NCBI GenBank assembly: GCA_008360955.1
Contig: LUCM01010440.1
Location: forward strand, 1-64,000
Source of the DNA: Fasciolopsis buskii
Taxonomy: Eukaryota > Platyhelminthes > Trematoda > Plagiorchiida > Fasciolidae
Length of the DNA stretch: 64,000 nt
Direction: 5' to 3'
Part shown: positions 25,285-37,216 of the stretch, one piece after another
How positions within the stretch are numbered: the first letter of the stretch is position 1
Layout of the letters: each line of letters starts with the position of its first letter
The notes under the pieces: model-generated
The model's input: the letters and a program-made list of their open reading frames with translations, nothing else
What the model was told of the DNA's origin: nothing
Databases searched by the model: none
Program-made: the position numbers and the translations under genes

Positions 25285-25545
25285 AACGGACATTTCTAAG
25301 ATCGATTGTCCAAACGCGAACTTTGTACCACGTTTGCTTGCCCTTAACCCTTGTGACAAATGTTGTGTCACCCACAGTCGGCTCGTATGACTGCGATACT
25401 GAAGACCCAGAAACTCGACCGGCACAAGGAAAAGATAGTCGGGAGCGGTATGAGGTTTGGTATATTTCACAGGGCGGGCAAGCGAAGCGTGCTTGAGCGA
25501 CGTGCGAGTGGAAACCGCGATGGGCGGTCGACGTTGGGTTACTTG
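25285..25545 (-). mobile_element. LTR remnant related to the 14.2-kb LTR
   Basis: The minus strand aligns with 14230-14487: both contain TTTTCCTTGT..CCGGTC, the CGAGCCGA block, and TTAAGGGCAAGCAAACGT, in order and at similar spacing. No gag or pol follows in either direction, so this is a solo or truncated LTR. A 187-codon frame covering it (25262-25825, minus) is accidental. Confidence 0.72.
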
Positions 25546-26067
25546 TGACATCCGGAGAAACAGATCCCAATTCCACTCGTCTTGACGATGTGGTGTAAGA
25601 ACCCAGCGTCCTTCCACTCCAGCGTAAATTGGACGAATAGACGTTTAGAAGTGGTTGCCTCCTCCATGGAACTGATGTGATGAGACTCACCTGGAACAGT
25701 CTTCCTGCCGATTTTCTGGAATTCGGAGTCCGATCTTCTGCCACCATCCTGCAAAAACAAAACTGAACTGAACGGGACCAAGGAGGAGGTGACAATTGTA
25801 GAAGTGGGTTCAAGTTTGTTTGCACCCAGTCGGAAGAACTTTGAATGCTCTGTGCAACTTACAATGAGCTATACTTAAGTTTGTTTTGTGTCGTCCTTGT
25901 GAGCGCGCGTCAATGGAAATATCCTCCAGGTTCCAGATTAGCCTGCTTAATCTGGTGTCATGACTGAATAAAATTGCTTGTTCTTGTGCTTACCATCACT
26001 GGCTGTTTCCGACGTACAACAACAGCGGAAATACTGTTTTTCGTGTGATTTTTTTTTCGGTTCCCTA

Positions 26068-26069
26068 AG
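26068..26069 (+). promoter_or_regulatory. Candidate 3' splice acceptor upstream of AGL start
   Basis: A T-run (26050-26057) and TTCCCTAAG lie 29 nt before the AGL start codon and look like a splice acceptor. It could receive a 5' UTR exon or a trans-spliced leader, which flukes use for a share of their genes. The choice cannot be made from DNA alone. Confidence 0.4.
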
Positions 26070-26098
26070 TATAGCGGTCACGTTCGCATCCCTAGCAA

Positions 26099-26174
26099 AT
26101 GGCTCGCCGGGTCATGCAATTTTTCCTCACCAATGGGATGAACACTGAAGGGCAACTTTACCGCGTAAAGAAAG
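26099..26174 (+). CDS. AGL: Glycogen debranching enzyme, exon 1
   Basis: The first coding exon starts at ATG 26099 (MARRVMQFFLTNG) and ends before GTATGC, phase 1. It joins exon 2 over an intron of only 37 bp (26175-26211). AGL is a bifunctional cytosolic enzyme of about 1,500 residues: a 4-alpha-glucanotransferase (GH13-like) moves maltotriosyl units, and an amylo-1,6-glucosidase (GH133) then removes the branch glucose, allowing full glycogen breakdown. The N-terminus here is somewhat shorter than in the human protein. This start is chosen because the acceptor-like signal at 26068 lies just upstream and the frame runs straight into the conserved part. Confidence 0.75.
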
Positions 26175-26211
26175 GTATGCTTAACGGAAGCTTGAGCCGA
26201 TTTCTTTTTAG

Positions 26212-26693
26212 ATTGTTCAGTTCACTTTGTCCCTGACTTCACTCTTGTTGGAGGCTCCGTACGGTTTTTCATCAACTACCCAGATCCTAAAACTGGAAAA
26301 TTTTTAAGATCCGCTTATCGCGAATTGAACGCTACGAATCCCACTAGTGGAAATCGACCAGCTGACTGCTTTGATAACTATTTTGAACTATTCCCTTTGA
26401 TGGTTTCCGGGTCCTTCCATTTTTACTTCACGTGTGATGGAAGTTTCCCTCCGCCACCCGATCCGAATAGGCCGAACTCCTCAGTCTGTGGTTCCGGTTA
26501 TCTGACTGTTGACCCACACTTTTCTGGGAAGTCAGACCAACCAGGCGAAATAACCGATAAAGGCTGGGATTTAGATGGTGTCGTTCTGCAGACATACTTA
26601 TCGAAGAACTTGGGCCCATTTAAGCAATGGGATAATGTCTTCCGAGCAGCCAAAGAAGGGCATTATAATATGATACATTTTACACCGGTTCAG
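26212..26693 (+). CDS. AGL: Glycogen debranching enzyme, exon 2
   Basis: Begins after TTTCTTTTTAG and encodes the N-terminal beta-rich domain of eukaryotic debranching enzyme. Recognisable family blocks are FFINYP, SGSFHFYF, GSGYLTVDP, LDGVVLQTYLSK, LGPFKQWDNVFRAAKE and YNMIHFTPVQ, in the same order as in animal AGL. The exon ends in CAG followed by GCAAGT, a GC-AG type donor. Reading on through it would give Ala-Ser-Val and a stop, and the next exon resumes exactly where the family sequence demands. Cumulative length after this exon is 558 nt, phase 0. Confidence 0.92.
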
Positions 26694-27329
26694 GCAAGTG
26701 TTTAATGAAATGGTTGATGTTAACTTAAACATGTTATTCAAGTGGTTGTTGTTCTGTGGTTTATCTTCCCTCACCTCGTGTTTCAAATATAACGATTTGA
26801 GTTCTCTTAAAAAACAGAAACATCATTGAAATCGCAGTTTCACTACCGTTTTGTTTGTTTGGCTAGCTTTTCATTAATGCAGTTGTTCCAGCCTTTTACT
26901 TTGATTCGGACTTAGCTGCCTCATCAGCAGACGAAAACGTATAGCGCTTGCTAATAGGTTATGCCCTGATCCACACGTAAAATTTACATACATGTGCGCC
27001 TGATTATTTAACTTTGTTGCCCATGTTTGCGGATGTGCTATCTTTGGCATCCGGCGGCCATCATTAAGTCTTGGATTGCCATGGTTAAACTTACTCAGTT
27101 GTTTCTTGTATAACCACAACTAAATAGACCGTGGGGTGTTATGCATATCTATGAATGCACATATATGTATGTAGGCTTAAAAACAAGCTTAGGGCCAATG
27201 CAACATGTAAGTAGAAGTTCACAGAAAGTGGATAGATAAGTGGAAAAATTAAGTACCATAAGCTAATTGTTTTTTCGCCTTGCAAATCTTGTGACGTTTT
27301 TTGTTTTCCTTTCGCACCATATCTTCCCG

Positions 27330-27778
27330 CATTTGTGACCAGCAACGATTCGCATCTCTTAGGTCCCACTCAAGAAGGCCGGGAAATACCAACCGAGGCC
27401 AAAGCCGGGGCCTCATAACTATTGGCGGTCATAACCCGGCTACAACGTTACTTCTCCAAGCCTTGCCCAGCACGTGCGAAAAGAGCATGGAAAGATAGAC
27501 GATGCGCAGGCATACACATTACGTGTCCAAGCCACCGAAGGCCATGTAGAGCGATTTTCTCAGTCAGTGGACGACTGTCTGCACCCAACACATGACGACG
27601 TACTGCGTCATTGCTCACCCAGCTTTCCCACCATACACTAGCGGTGCTTCGGAGACAAAGGTGGTCGAACAAAAAGTCGTCGAGCATCCTCAACACAGAT
27701 AGGCTGGGTCTCGCAAGGTCAAAACAAAACGCTGCAAAATTGGCATTGTACATCCACTCTTTGCGGGAAGTCCGGATA
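27330..27778 (-). mobile_element. RTE-type LINE fragment, second family, pol C-terminus
   Basis: Minus-strand sequence resembling the C-terminal tail of RTE-like pol: DHLCLRSTASVWWESWVSND, RRHVLGADSRPL and LHGLRWLGHVMCMPAHRL. It differs clearly from the family of copies A-E, which has ARIGWSDRVSN and SRLRWLGHVLRMTNTRLP at the same places. Frame breaks follow after GQGLEK. Copy A's 3' tail abuts it directly at 27779. Confidence 0.75.
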
Positions 27779-27779
27779 T

Positions 27780-29183
27780 CATCGTTCAGCGTTAAACAGC
27801 AAGGCAAGCCTCACTGACCACTGCCTTTCCCCAGAGTTACACGTCTATAGAAAAAGAGTGAATATCAAAGGGGAACAGGGAATGGACCTACACAGGCAGG
27901 AAAAGATAAGATGCTGCTGCAGCCAACACACGAAACACAGTCTAACTATACAAACGCACGTGTTTTCAATCATTCTGATTCGATAGAAAATGACAGCACG
28001 ATCGCCACTGTTCACGGTTCACTGCCATATCCTTCAGTGTCTCCAGCCAGCAAGTCGACGAGTCTTTCGGACCCCAACCACGAAGGCGTGAGACGCTCGC
28101 TTTACCTAACTTCGCTGTACATTTTCTCAAGCCACGTTGCCACGTCATCTGTTGGCCTCCACATGGCTTCTTCCATTCCTTAGGAGGAACACAAAATAGG
28201 GCACGGTATGGTAGACGAGTGTTCGTCATTCGCAACACGTGACCCAACCAGCGTAGTCTACTAAGTTTCATATGCTGAAACAAGCTATTCTCAGAAGTTG
28301 CACCCAATACCAGATTCCTAACCTCAATATTACTCACCCGGTCACTCCATCCAATCCTAGCCATACTACGTAAACATCGGTTGTCGAAAACCTCCAACCG
28401 ACGAACATCGCCCACACGCATACTCCACGTCTCGCAACCGTACAACAGAACTGAACGCACTGCCGCACAGTACACATGACCTTTCAACTTCAGTGAAATA
28501 TCAGACCGACGCCACAAGTGTTTCAGTCCAGCGTAAGCTGCCCGAGCTTTCGAAATACGCGTATTTACTTCCACTCCCGAGCTACCATCGTTGGACACGC
28601 AGCTACCAAGGTAGGTGAAACGGTCCACCATCGTTTGTTCCTCTCGTTCCAGTATGAAGTTCGGCGTTGCTGTCGTCCAGACCTGCAAAAGCACTTTGCA
28701 CTTTAAAGGTGCCAAGCGCATGCCGAACCGAGCAACCGATCTCGAGTGTCTATCTAGTGCGCATTGTGCATGGTCCACAGACTCGAACAGGCACGACGTC
28801 GTCTGCCTAATCTAGGTCGCATAGCTTCCCTCCACTTTCCAGTTCGAATCCTACATCCCGGAGATCTCCTAAAGCATCTTCCATCACCTCGTCAATGACG
28901 AAGTTGAACAAGAATGGAGAGATGCGACACCCTTGTCGAACGCCATTAGTCGTTTCGAATGAACGCGACCACAAGCATGCAAGTACAATGCTCGCAACAG
29001 GTTCACAAACTTCGTTGGCATACCCTTCCGGTGGAGAGCACTGAGTAGTGCCGGTCGATCCACGGAGTCGAAAGCACCTTCCAAGTCGAGGAAGACTACG
29101 ATCGTAGGGCGGCGGTGCGTGTGGCGCGTTTCGCGTATCTGTCGAAGAGTGAATATCTGGTTGATGCAACCTCGACCTAGACG
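27780..29183 (-). mobile_element. RTE-like LINE copy A, 5'-truncated
   Basis: The minus strand runs from RGCINQIFTLRQIRETRH at 29183 through RT motif A (FLDLEGAFDSVDRPALL) and NGVRQGCRISP to the catalytic region. There the residue before ADD is a TAG stop (28807-28809) where RTE elements have Tyr. The pol C-terminus (27966-28778) is long and intact: VDRFTYLGSCVSND, LKHLWRRSDIS, ARIGWSDRVSN, LRWLGHVLRM and, at the end, EQWRSCCHFLSNQND. A 25-bp deletion near 28965 removes the VRVYGEL segment and shifts the frame. The 3' UTR (27780-27965) begins on the plus strand with ATCGTTCAGCGTTAAACAGC. It is a dead insertion inside AGL intron 2. Confidence 0.88.
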
Positions 29184-29840
29184 AAGTTGCACACGGTTAA
29201 ATGCTGGCGTTGTGTTCGAGAATCCTGTAAATCCTTTTGGTCACTCAAAGGCGTTAGGTTTTCGGGAACGATCTTCAGTTGACAGCTTGAGGCTTCTCAG
29301 CTTGCTAGTTCCAGATTTGCGGCAGCCACTGTGGCTTTGTCGTTGTTCAAAGGAAGGTCATATTTTGGAGTAACATTGGAAAATGCAGGTAGATATTCAT
29401 CGTGGTCGTCCTTACTGGCACCACATTTTATTGTTGTCAGTGTATATTTGAATACTGCCCAGTTTTTCATCGGAAACAGTTTTCCCAGTAATGCATTGAT
29501 AATGTGCGAACGTGTTGGCGACCAACAATTGAATATGCTGGAACTGATGCATCCTACCACGAGCTTCGAATGCGATGTCATTCTGATTAGTTGGTGTTTG
29601 ATGATGAACGCTTCTTAACTCCAATGCGTGGGAAATTGGATATTGTTGTATTTGATGGTAGATAGCAGTTCGGTGTAGCCCGAATCGTTGCCATACCTGA
29701 CTCAGTGAGACCTTATTTGTCCTAATGCCAAGTTTCAGGGTCATAGTTGCCGGCCCAACCCCCCTGCATGCAATGGCTCCTAGTGACCATAGAATATGCT
29801 TTTTCCACTACGCTTATGATTCAACCACGCCGTTAAATGG

Positions 29841-29873
<33 letters not shown>

Positions 29874-29875
29874 TT
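29841..29875. repeat. (TA)n microsatellite
   Basis: About 35 bp of TA dinucleotides with two AAAT/TTTA interruptions, inside AGL intron 2. Confidence 0.95.
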
Positions 29876-30438
29876 ATGCATCTATGCGCAACTCTACAAG
29901 CTCACTTACTCGAGGCAGCGCTTCCCCTGAGGGACGTTGCAAGCGTCTTGAATTGTGGTGTGCAAAAGTTGATGACGCTTAAAGTCAATAAATATGACTA
30001 ACAACAGGCAGTATTCACCTAATCAGAATCAGGATGGCGGCCTGCAGCCTGTCTGTTGTGACCCTTTATGTTCCTTCCACTACGCCATATCCCGCGAACT
30101 GTCCATGTGTTCTGGTAAGTTACTTGTGGATCCCAATGCCAGCCAACCTCAAAACAACAGCTAAGTGCCTTGTGTTCGGATGCCGCTGCTAAGTTGCAAT
30201 GATTGTTTTATATATGAATTGTTTGTGCTAATGCCGCAAAAGTCGAAAATGAGGTTATAATAAGAGGAGTAAGGGATTACATGAGTGCAGAGCTGAATAC
30301 ACAAGAGTACCGGTTGGAAATATTTGCCGACCGTCAGTAACCGGAAAACCCATTTCGTGGTTCCGAGGTAATTTTGTTCACCCACCCTTATGCAAGACAC
30401 TACTAAAACCAAAAATCTGTTATTCATATTTTTACTAG

Positions 30439-30898
30439 GAGTTAGGTTACTCCCGCTCAGCATATTCACTTCGGGACCAGCTCAAAGTAAATCCGGAATT
30501 CTCTAGTCCTGGTTCTCCGGTCGACTGGGCAGATATTGAGCGTTATGTCCAACACCTGGAAAACGACTGGTCCATCCTGTCCATGGCTGATTTGGTTCTA
30601 AACCACACTTCCAACGATAGTCCGTGGGTTCAAGAACATCCAGAATGTGCTTACAACGTAGTAAATTCGCCGCATTTGGTCCCTGCATATATTCTGGATG
30701 CTATAGTATGGTGCATGTCAAAAGAGGTTAGTACTGGTGCTCTTGCCAATCGTGGGATTCCGGCTAAATTGGGAGATCCGTCGAGTGAAATACCCGCGAT
30801 GCGGGCCTGGTTGTCCGAAAACATCGAGCGCGCCAAACTACACGAGTTCTTTATCGCAGATGTTGATGCCGTAAAGAACGAATTCGTTTCCTGGTTGT
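30439..30898 (+). CDS. AGL: Glycogen debranching enzyme, exon 3
   Basis: Starts after TTTTACTAG with ELGYSRSAYSLRDQL and continues the glucanotransferase domain. The GH13 region I equivalent is seen as MADLVLNHTSNDSPW, followed by the strongly conserved QEHPECAYNVVNSPHL block. HEFFIADVDAVKNEF matches the end of the corresponding animal exon region. The end is set at TTGT|GTGAGT (30898), phase 1, which joins in frame to exon 4. Upstream of 30439 the genomic frame loses similarity at once. No disruptions are seen. Confidence 0.92.
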
Positions 30899-31553
30899 GT
30901 GAGTTCGAAAATGTGATAGCCTGTTGAAATACCTTTTACCGTAAAAATGGTTCGATTTTTTGTTCAATTTGAACATAATCCTGCTTTACTTAGAAATTGC
31001 CAGTATTCAGGGAATTATTTTGCTTCCTGAAAATGCTCAATACTAGATGTCTGTGTAGATTTGAAGAACGACCTGTTGTTCCGTGCGCACGGGAAGATTA
31101 GTTTAATCAGGCCTCATTGTTATTTGCTATATCAGCGCACTTCGGTTTTCTTGTCTGAGCAAATGGACCCAGCACGAGGAATTTCTGAAAATTGGTTAAA
31201 ATATTGTATATTACGAAAGGAGTACGTATGAGCACAAAATTTCTCTAACTACGATAGTTTATAGCCATTCTTTATATGAACGTGAATAATCTTTCGGGTT
31301 GTGTCCGTTCTATCAGTACGTTACTCCCCAGGCAACGGAGTGCCCGGTTAGGCGTATTATTTTGATGAATGTTTATTCTGTAAGTGACTTGATGACAGCT
31401 ACAAACCAAGGAAACAAAGAAACTCAGAAGCCAAGACCGTAACCTTATCAGTCCTATTCAACTAACCAAGTTTTCTTGCCGATGAGTTTCCTAGTTGTAG
31501 CACTAAAACAGGTTGTTGATACCTTAGTTCTTTTTTATCTCGGTTGGTTCCAG
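30899..31553 (+). other. AGL intron 3
   Basis: 655 bp, GTGAGT...GGTTCCAG with a pyrimidine-rich stretch before the acceptor. No repeats or other features noticed. Confidence 0.85.
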
Positions 31554-31914
31554 TGTGCGGAAAGTCTTCGATCGACGCAGTCTCTTTTCGGTCTGGTGAA
31601 AACCACTTGTTTCTCAAAGTTGCCGGCTTGCGTAAAGGTCGACGGCATGGAGCCACCGTAGATTTCGAAGTCGCTCGGAGGGAATATCTTGGCATACGTG
31701 ATCATTCAATGCCGCTTTCTGAAGCCGCGGCGGAATCTGCGGCTGATCAACTTCGCGCTAGGTTGCTCCAGTTGAACGCGGACAAAATACGTGAGGTGGA
31801 TGAACACATACAAGTAGCAATTCAGAATGTGCTGGCCAATGCTGGCTACCGTTTCTACGATCCTTACGGTTTAAAGTTAGGCACTGTAACAATGGATACT
31901 CCAATCATGTGGAA
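31554..31914 (+). CDS. AGL: Glycogen debranching enzyme, exon 4
   Basis: Encodes the next part of the glucanotransferase domain, including the counterpart of the family's RRFGCTVD segment (here RRHGATVDFEVARREYLG). A helical part (SADQLRARLLQLNADKIREV) and the AIQNVLANAGYRFYDPYG region follow. Phase 1 in and phase 2 out (TGGAA|GTAAGT) both agree with the flanking exons. The N-terminal 20 or so residues (CGKSSIDAVSFRSGENHLFL) are less conserved than the rest. Confidence 0.9.
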
Positions 31915-32445
31915 GTAAGTCAGTCGTTATTTCCTATAAATAGTGCATTTACGTTATTTGACGACTATTTGAGACTTTGCGTTGGATAATTTACTGGGTG
32001 CTTTAGGCAACACGACAGCTAAAAATCCTAACGGCTCATCCTCAGACGTTTGGCTGCATTACTCCTGTCTAGTTATTTTTCGTGATTGATGGTCATAGTA
32101 AAAAGGCGTTTACATCAAACTGTTGCGGCATCTTTTGCTTTTCTGTGTGGGTTAGCACGACGCACATACTGATCCATTTAATCAGTTTTTTGCTCAACTA
32201 CCCATAACACAATCATTACAGGTAACACATGTCAGCAGCGAATGACCAAATTTAAAAAAAATTGTCTTTCGCTATTATATCAGTCCTTTATGGAGCAGCG
32301 AACTCTCATCCTTTTGATTTTCTGCTGGATCCATGGGCCGTTTGAACAGCTGACGATCTCCGGGGAATTTCACACCACTTCTGTTCATTTCAGTTTAGAG
32401 TTTATATCAGACAACCTTGCACTAATGTGCTCTGTTTCTGGTTGC

Positions 32446-35372
32446 CATCATCATCATCATCATCATCATCGTTCAGCGTTAAACAGCAAGGCAAGCCTCA
32501 CTGACAGCTGTCTTTTCCCCATAGTTACACGTTTCTATAAAAGGAGTGAATATCCAAGGGGAACAGGGAATGGACCTTAACAGGCAGGAAAAGATAAGAT
32601 GCTGCTGCAGCCAACACACGAAACACAGTCTAACTATACAAACGCACGTGTTTTCAATCATTCTGATTCGATAGAAAATGACAGCACGATCGCCACTGTT
32701 CACGGTTCACTGCCATATCCTTCAGTGTCTCCAGCCAGCAAGTCGACGAGTCTTTCGGACCCCAACCACGAAGGCGTGAGACGCTCGCTTTACCTAACTT
32801 CGCTGTACATTTTCTCAAGCCACGTTGCCACGTCATCTGTTGGCCTCCACATGGCTTCTTCCATTCCTTAGGAGGAACACAAAATAGGGCACGGTATGGT
32901 AGACGAGTGTTCGTCATTCGCAACACGTGACCCAACCCTTGTCGAACGCCATTAGTCGTTTCGAATGAACGTGACAGTTCACCGTATACCCTAACGCGAC
33001 CACTAGCATGCAAGTACAATGCTCGCAACAGGTTCACAAACTTCGTTGGCATACCCTTCCGGTGGAGAGCACTGAGTAGTGCCGGTCGATCCACAGAGTC
33101 GAAAGCACCTTTCAAGTCGAGGAAGACTACGATCGTAGGGCGGCGGTGCGTGTGGCGCGTTTCGCGTATCTGTCGAAGAGTGAATATCCGGTTGATGCAA
33201 CCTCGACCTGGACGAAATCCGGCAGTCGAATATTCAGCTTCTGAACGAGGGGAAAAAGCAGCCGGTCGCCGACGCAGCCTGTCCCCGCAGTTCTTTTCAA
33301 ATTCGGTGGGGAGAAGTGCTGATTGAGAAGATCACCTTCACCTCCTTGCATCGCATGATTTGGAACACGAAGGAGCGAGATCCCGCTATCGCGCTGGGTG
33401 CAGTCACTGATCGCTATACCCATCGTTCAAGGAAGGGCTACCACGGAGTGGGACTGCAGCAATCATTCGCGGGTGGGATCTAGGTTTAATTTCCAGATAG
33501 TTACTAAGGGTGTTAGCTTCGGCAATAAGCGCAACTCGCGCCGGTATATGAACACCGCGATTCGGCGCGAGCCAGTAATATTCCGCGAACCAACAAANNN
33601 NNNNNNNTTCCCCTCTTCAGAAGCCGAATATTCGACTCCACTTCCATTTCTGTTTGGGGATCAAGTGACACCTCCCAAGGATTCACAGCTCCAGGCGTCG
33701 GACTAGATACGATAGCGTTTGGCCAGCTAAACTGGTCCTCGAAATGCTCTGCCCAACGGTCCAGTCTTTCCTGTCTACTATAGATGAGCTCTCCAGTCCT
33801 ACCGCACACGACTTCACTAACCGAAGTTCGCCGCCCACCGCTGTCGCGTATAAGCTTAAACAGTCTTTGACTGTTAACTGAAACGGATGCCACTTCCATC
33901 TCTTCGGCTACCTTAACCCACCAGTTTTCGCGGTCATTCCTAAGGCTTACGGTCAACTGACGCTGCAATTGTCGACGCATCTTGTTCATTTCCTTGCAGT
34001 TAGACAGCTCGCGTTTTTGCTCCATTAGACTTAGCGACGCTTGCGAGATCCAGTGTTTTTGATGAATGCTAGATCTGGGACCGCAGGCGAAATTTGCTGC
34101 CAAATGCAGAGCCTGTTTAATTTGACCCCACTGATCGTCTACATTGCTATTTGTTGCAGTTCTTAGTTCCTCGGATAGTTTCTGTTCGGAGCTGTTGCGA
34201 ACAGTCGAATCAGACAAACGTTCGACAGCTAATCGGATTTGTGGCCTGCGTCGATGGCCATTTAGCTGCAGCAAAAATCGCATTAAAACTAACACATGGT
34301 CCGATTCGACGTACGTGGTCCATTATGATCTACAGTTCTGGACAGAACCACGCCAACGGTAGCTAACTGCAATATGGTCAATCTGACTCAAAGTACCTGT
34401 CGAGTTAGAGCACCATTTCGCAGTGCGACGCGAACTGTGCCGGAAATTCGTACTAGATAGGAATAAATGATTATCTGCACAGAACTGGAGAAGTCTTTCC
34501 CCGTTGTCTGTTCGCTGTGCAAGCAAGGCACATCGTCCGCCTAAACAGGACTACGATGCACTAAGTTTTCCAACTTGTGCATTAAAATCACTTGTTACCA
34601 CCACAATGTCAGGGCCTTTGCTCTTCCGAACAACGGTGACGAGTTCGTCAGAGCTACAGGCTGTTGAAGCGTATGTCGAGACGACAAATAAACTGCGCTT
34701 ATCACTACTATCCTTTCGGACGCCGACTGATCCCTGCAGTCTCGTGGCACACAAGCGACTGATGACTGGGATCCAGTGTAGAAGGACTGCTTAAGTCTCC
34801 TAAATCAAGACTATTCCTACAACGCATTCACTCATAGCTTGAGCTACTTCGTCTCCTGAAGTGTGCAACATATACCTTGAAAAGCCATTCGGCGCAGTTA
34901 GTTGAATTACTCTACTCTACTCGAATCCTGAATTCGTGTTTCATTCACGCAGCAGACATCAATCGAAAGCGAGTTCACCGTAAGAGCTAAACACGCCTGT
35001 TGGCCAGCCTGCATTAAAGTGCGCACATTGAAGGAACCCAGATGCAGAGGCTGACGAGGCTTGAGAACATGTGAGCTAACAGACTGAAAACACCTACTAG
35101 ACTATGCGACAATGAACCGTTGCGAGTATCGGGAGTGTTATCAGTGGGGACAATATGGACAATCAGAAGAAGCAAGGACATTTGGTTGAAGCAGAGGCAG
35201 GTTGAATAAAAGAGAGGGAACTCTGAGCAGTAGCATACTTATCACTACCCACCCCACCTGCGCTCGATGCAATGGGCAGCGCGGACCTAATTATCCTGCG
35301 CGACGACCGATGCAGTATGGAATTATTTGTAGGCGTGTAACTCATGGGGAATAATGGACGGGTTGCCATCTG
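32446..35372 (-). mobile_element. RTE-like LINE copy B, partly misassembled
   Basis: The minus strand carries, 5' to 3': a decayed endonuclease part (about 35370-34330), with the GDFNAQVG motif reading SDFNAQVG; the linker/RT N-terminal half (34295-33608), identical in translation to copies C and D; a 385-bp inverted block (33223-33607, listed separately); then the RT fingers/palm piece (33222-32940). An internal deletion fuses NGVRQG directly to LGHVLRM at about 32938, removing the catalytic ADD and thumb. The pol C-terminus and 3' UTR follow, ending in a (GAT)8 tail (plus-strand CAT run, 32446-32470). A TAA stop sits before WTTYVESDHVLV (34323-34325). It is not functional. Confidence 0.85.
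33223..33607 (+). other. Error-rich inverted RTE block plus 10-N gap
   Basis: The plus strand here reads the same RT segment that is missing from copy B (minus), but with an insertion or deletion every 10-20 bases. For example AGAGGGGAAAAGCAGCCGG becomes CGAGGGGAAAAAGCAGCCGG, and GGTGGAGAAGTG becomes GGTGGGGAGAAGTG. Ten Ns follow at 33598-33607. The error pattern resembles uncorrected long-read gap filling, placed in the wrong orientation. Confidence 0.85.
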
Positions 35373-36148
35373 GCAGTACCGTTTACTCAGAACGGATGGA
35401 CATCGGGCGCATTGGAAAATCAATCACGATGTAATACGCTGAGAAATCGTCTAAACGAAGACATTCAGAGTGTAAGGACACAACTGACAGTGACATTGAA
35501 CCATATGACGCATTGTTTCCGACCGTCGATTGGAGAAATCTCGTGGACCCAAAACTAGCAGTCTATCTAGACCTACACGAGACACCCTGTCATTCTGAGT
35601 TTTTATGCATTTCGTCACGACGTGCACCTACCCAAGCAGTTAAATCCGACTGCACTACCCAAGTCTTCTCCAACAAGAGCAAGGTTCGGCATCGAGCCAA
35701 TCCAATTCTGCAGCAGAGTTTTGCACAGTCATGTTTCAAACGCATCACAGGCATGACTATACTGTCATTCCAGTCACCGATAAGTATTTTTGGTTTGTCC
35801 GTGTCTTCGCTCAGAAGTGCACACCAGCTTTCATGTATTCTAACTAACGGTTTTCTGTCTGAATAAAATTTTTGCTACTTTTTTCACATAGATAAGGCGA
35901 TTTCCATAATCGTTTCGATTTCAAAGTTTAATTGGAAGAGTGGAAAATACGACTTTGACGAATATCAATAACTGTGATGAACTCGGATGAAAGATCACTA
36001 TAAGCGCGATTGCGACTTTCACTGTAAAATGGATTCCTTCGACACACCTCAATGACAAACAGCGCTATGAAACTTCACGGTGAATTGTGTTAAATGACGC
36101 CTTAGATGAAGGAAGACATTGTGAGCCTTTGTTTTAGCACCTACTAGA
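35373..36148. other. Intron 4 spacer, nothing recognised
   Basis: No repeat match or domain seen. A 117-codon plus-strand frame at 35513-35866 has no recognisable motif. Confidence 0.4.
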
Positions 36149-36302
36149 TACAAAAGGTGTGATTAGTACAACCCCGACCGGGTCGGAAACGGGCTAGGTT
36201 CCCCCGCGTACGTTCTGGGGGAGCACTGGATAGCCAATAGACAGTAATATTTTTAAGCAGTTTCGATGAAATATTAACTACAATCCCTCTACTAGGTTTG
36301 GC
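36149..36302 (-). mobile_element. Old RTE fragment (RT N-terminal part)
   Basis: The minus-strand translation GIVVNISSKLLKNI...WLSSAPPERTRGNLARFRPGRGC matches the layout of RTE reverse transcriptase between the first conserved block and the GFRPGRGC motif. It differs markedly from copies A-E and so belongs to another or older subfamily. Confidence 0.72.
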
Positions 36303-37127
36303 TTGGAGGACATTTGAAATGTAGAATTGACTTGGGCTTTGAAAAGTCCATGAGCTCTGTCGGTTTTGCACGGGGATCTTTCACTTGGAACAACTATGCT
36401 GTCATCCAAGGTCCCCTACTCATCGCTCCGGACGATGCTTCTGACAGTGAATTAGTTAGTCCCAAGACGACGGTCATCTCATCCTCACGGTTTTCGTGTA
36501 CCAGCTCTCTTAATCCACCGGTTGGTTTTCCGTAGTCTTCATTGCTCTACACTCCCACTGACTGCGTTCATCGCTCAGGCCTACAGCCAGTCGAGTACTC
36601 AGCAATTTCCGCCCTCATATGTGACGGATCTGCGAACATCTAACAATTGAGTTTTGAAGTTAGCTGTCATTTGTGAAGCCCACTTGATACAGTCTTGTGT
36701 GGTGTCTGCTGCTTCGTCCCAAGATCTGCTCAGATTGTGGGCATTTGTCACGCTGTTAACTGTTTTGAATGCTCAGAACAGAAGGGTTTTAGGCGGTTGT
36801 CTAGAAGCTGTAGATGACGGATGGTTTTCGTACTGGTGCGACCATGAGTTATATGCAGACAAAATCGAGCACGGGTCAAGGCGTGAACTGAGTCCACAAG
36901 CGTGAAACAGGGCGACTGATAATGCGATTGATTCAGGGCACTGATGTCCAGTGACAGTCTGGTCAGTATGGGTTCAACGCTATAAAGACAAAGGATAACA
37001 CCAAGCGTCGGCATCCTTTTTATGACGAAAGTTTGTGTTCGTCAAAGCTATTTATAAGCCGGAGCTCATCTGATTGAGAGGATCGCTGTTGTCCTTTCAA
37101 TCGAATGAGACAGCGAACGGGTCCCCG

Positions 37128-37216
37128 ACCGAAAGTGGTCAAGTGGATTAAGCTTTTTCCACTTAAATGATCAAAGGTTTGAATCCCAGTTCCACTGTCA
37201 CTTTGGTGGTACATAG
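37128..37216 (+). mobile_element. tRNA-like SINE relic
   Basis: A-box-like TGGTCAAGTGGATTAAGC and B-box-like GGTTTGAATCCC are spaced as in a Leu/Ser-type tRNA head. The body differs from SINE copies a-c, so this may be another family or a decayed tRNA pseudogene. Confidence 0.5.

Larger units (their letters stand above)
26694..30438 (+). other. AGL intron 2 (GC-AG) with retroelement insertions
   Basis: 3,745 bp from GCAAGT to TTTTACTAG. Its middle holds two minus-strand RTE-type LINE pieces (27330-27778 and 27780-29183) and a (TA)n tract at 29841-29875; the rest has no recognised feature. Confidence 0.85.

Noticed and set aside
25262..25825. 187-codon minus-strand frame
   Set aside because: It overlaps an LTR-homologous segment and has no domain; LTRs are non-coding.
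35513..35866. Possible endonuclease part of copy B extending upstream
   Set aside because: The minus-strand translation only vaguely resembles RTE endonuclease, and the match to the family 5' UTR stops at about 35372.
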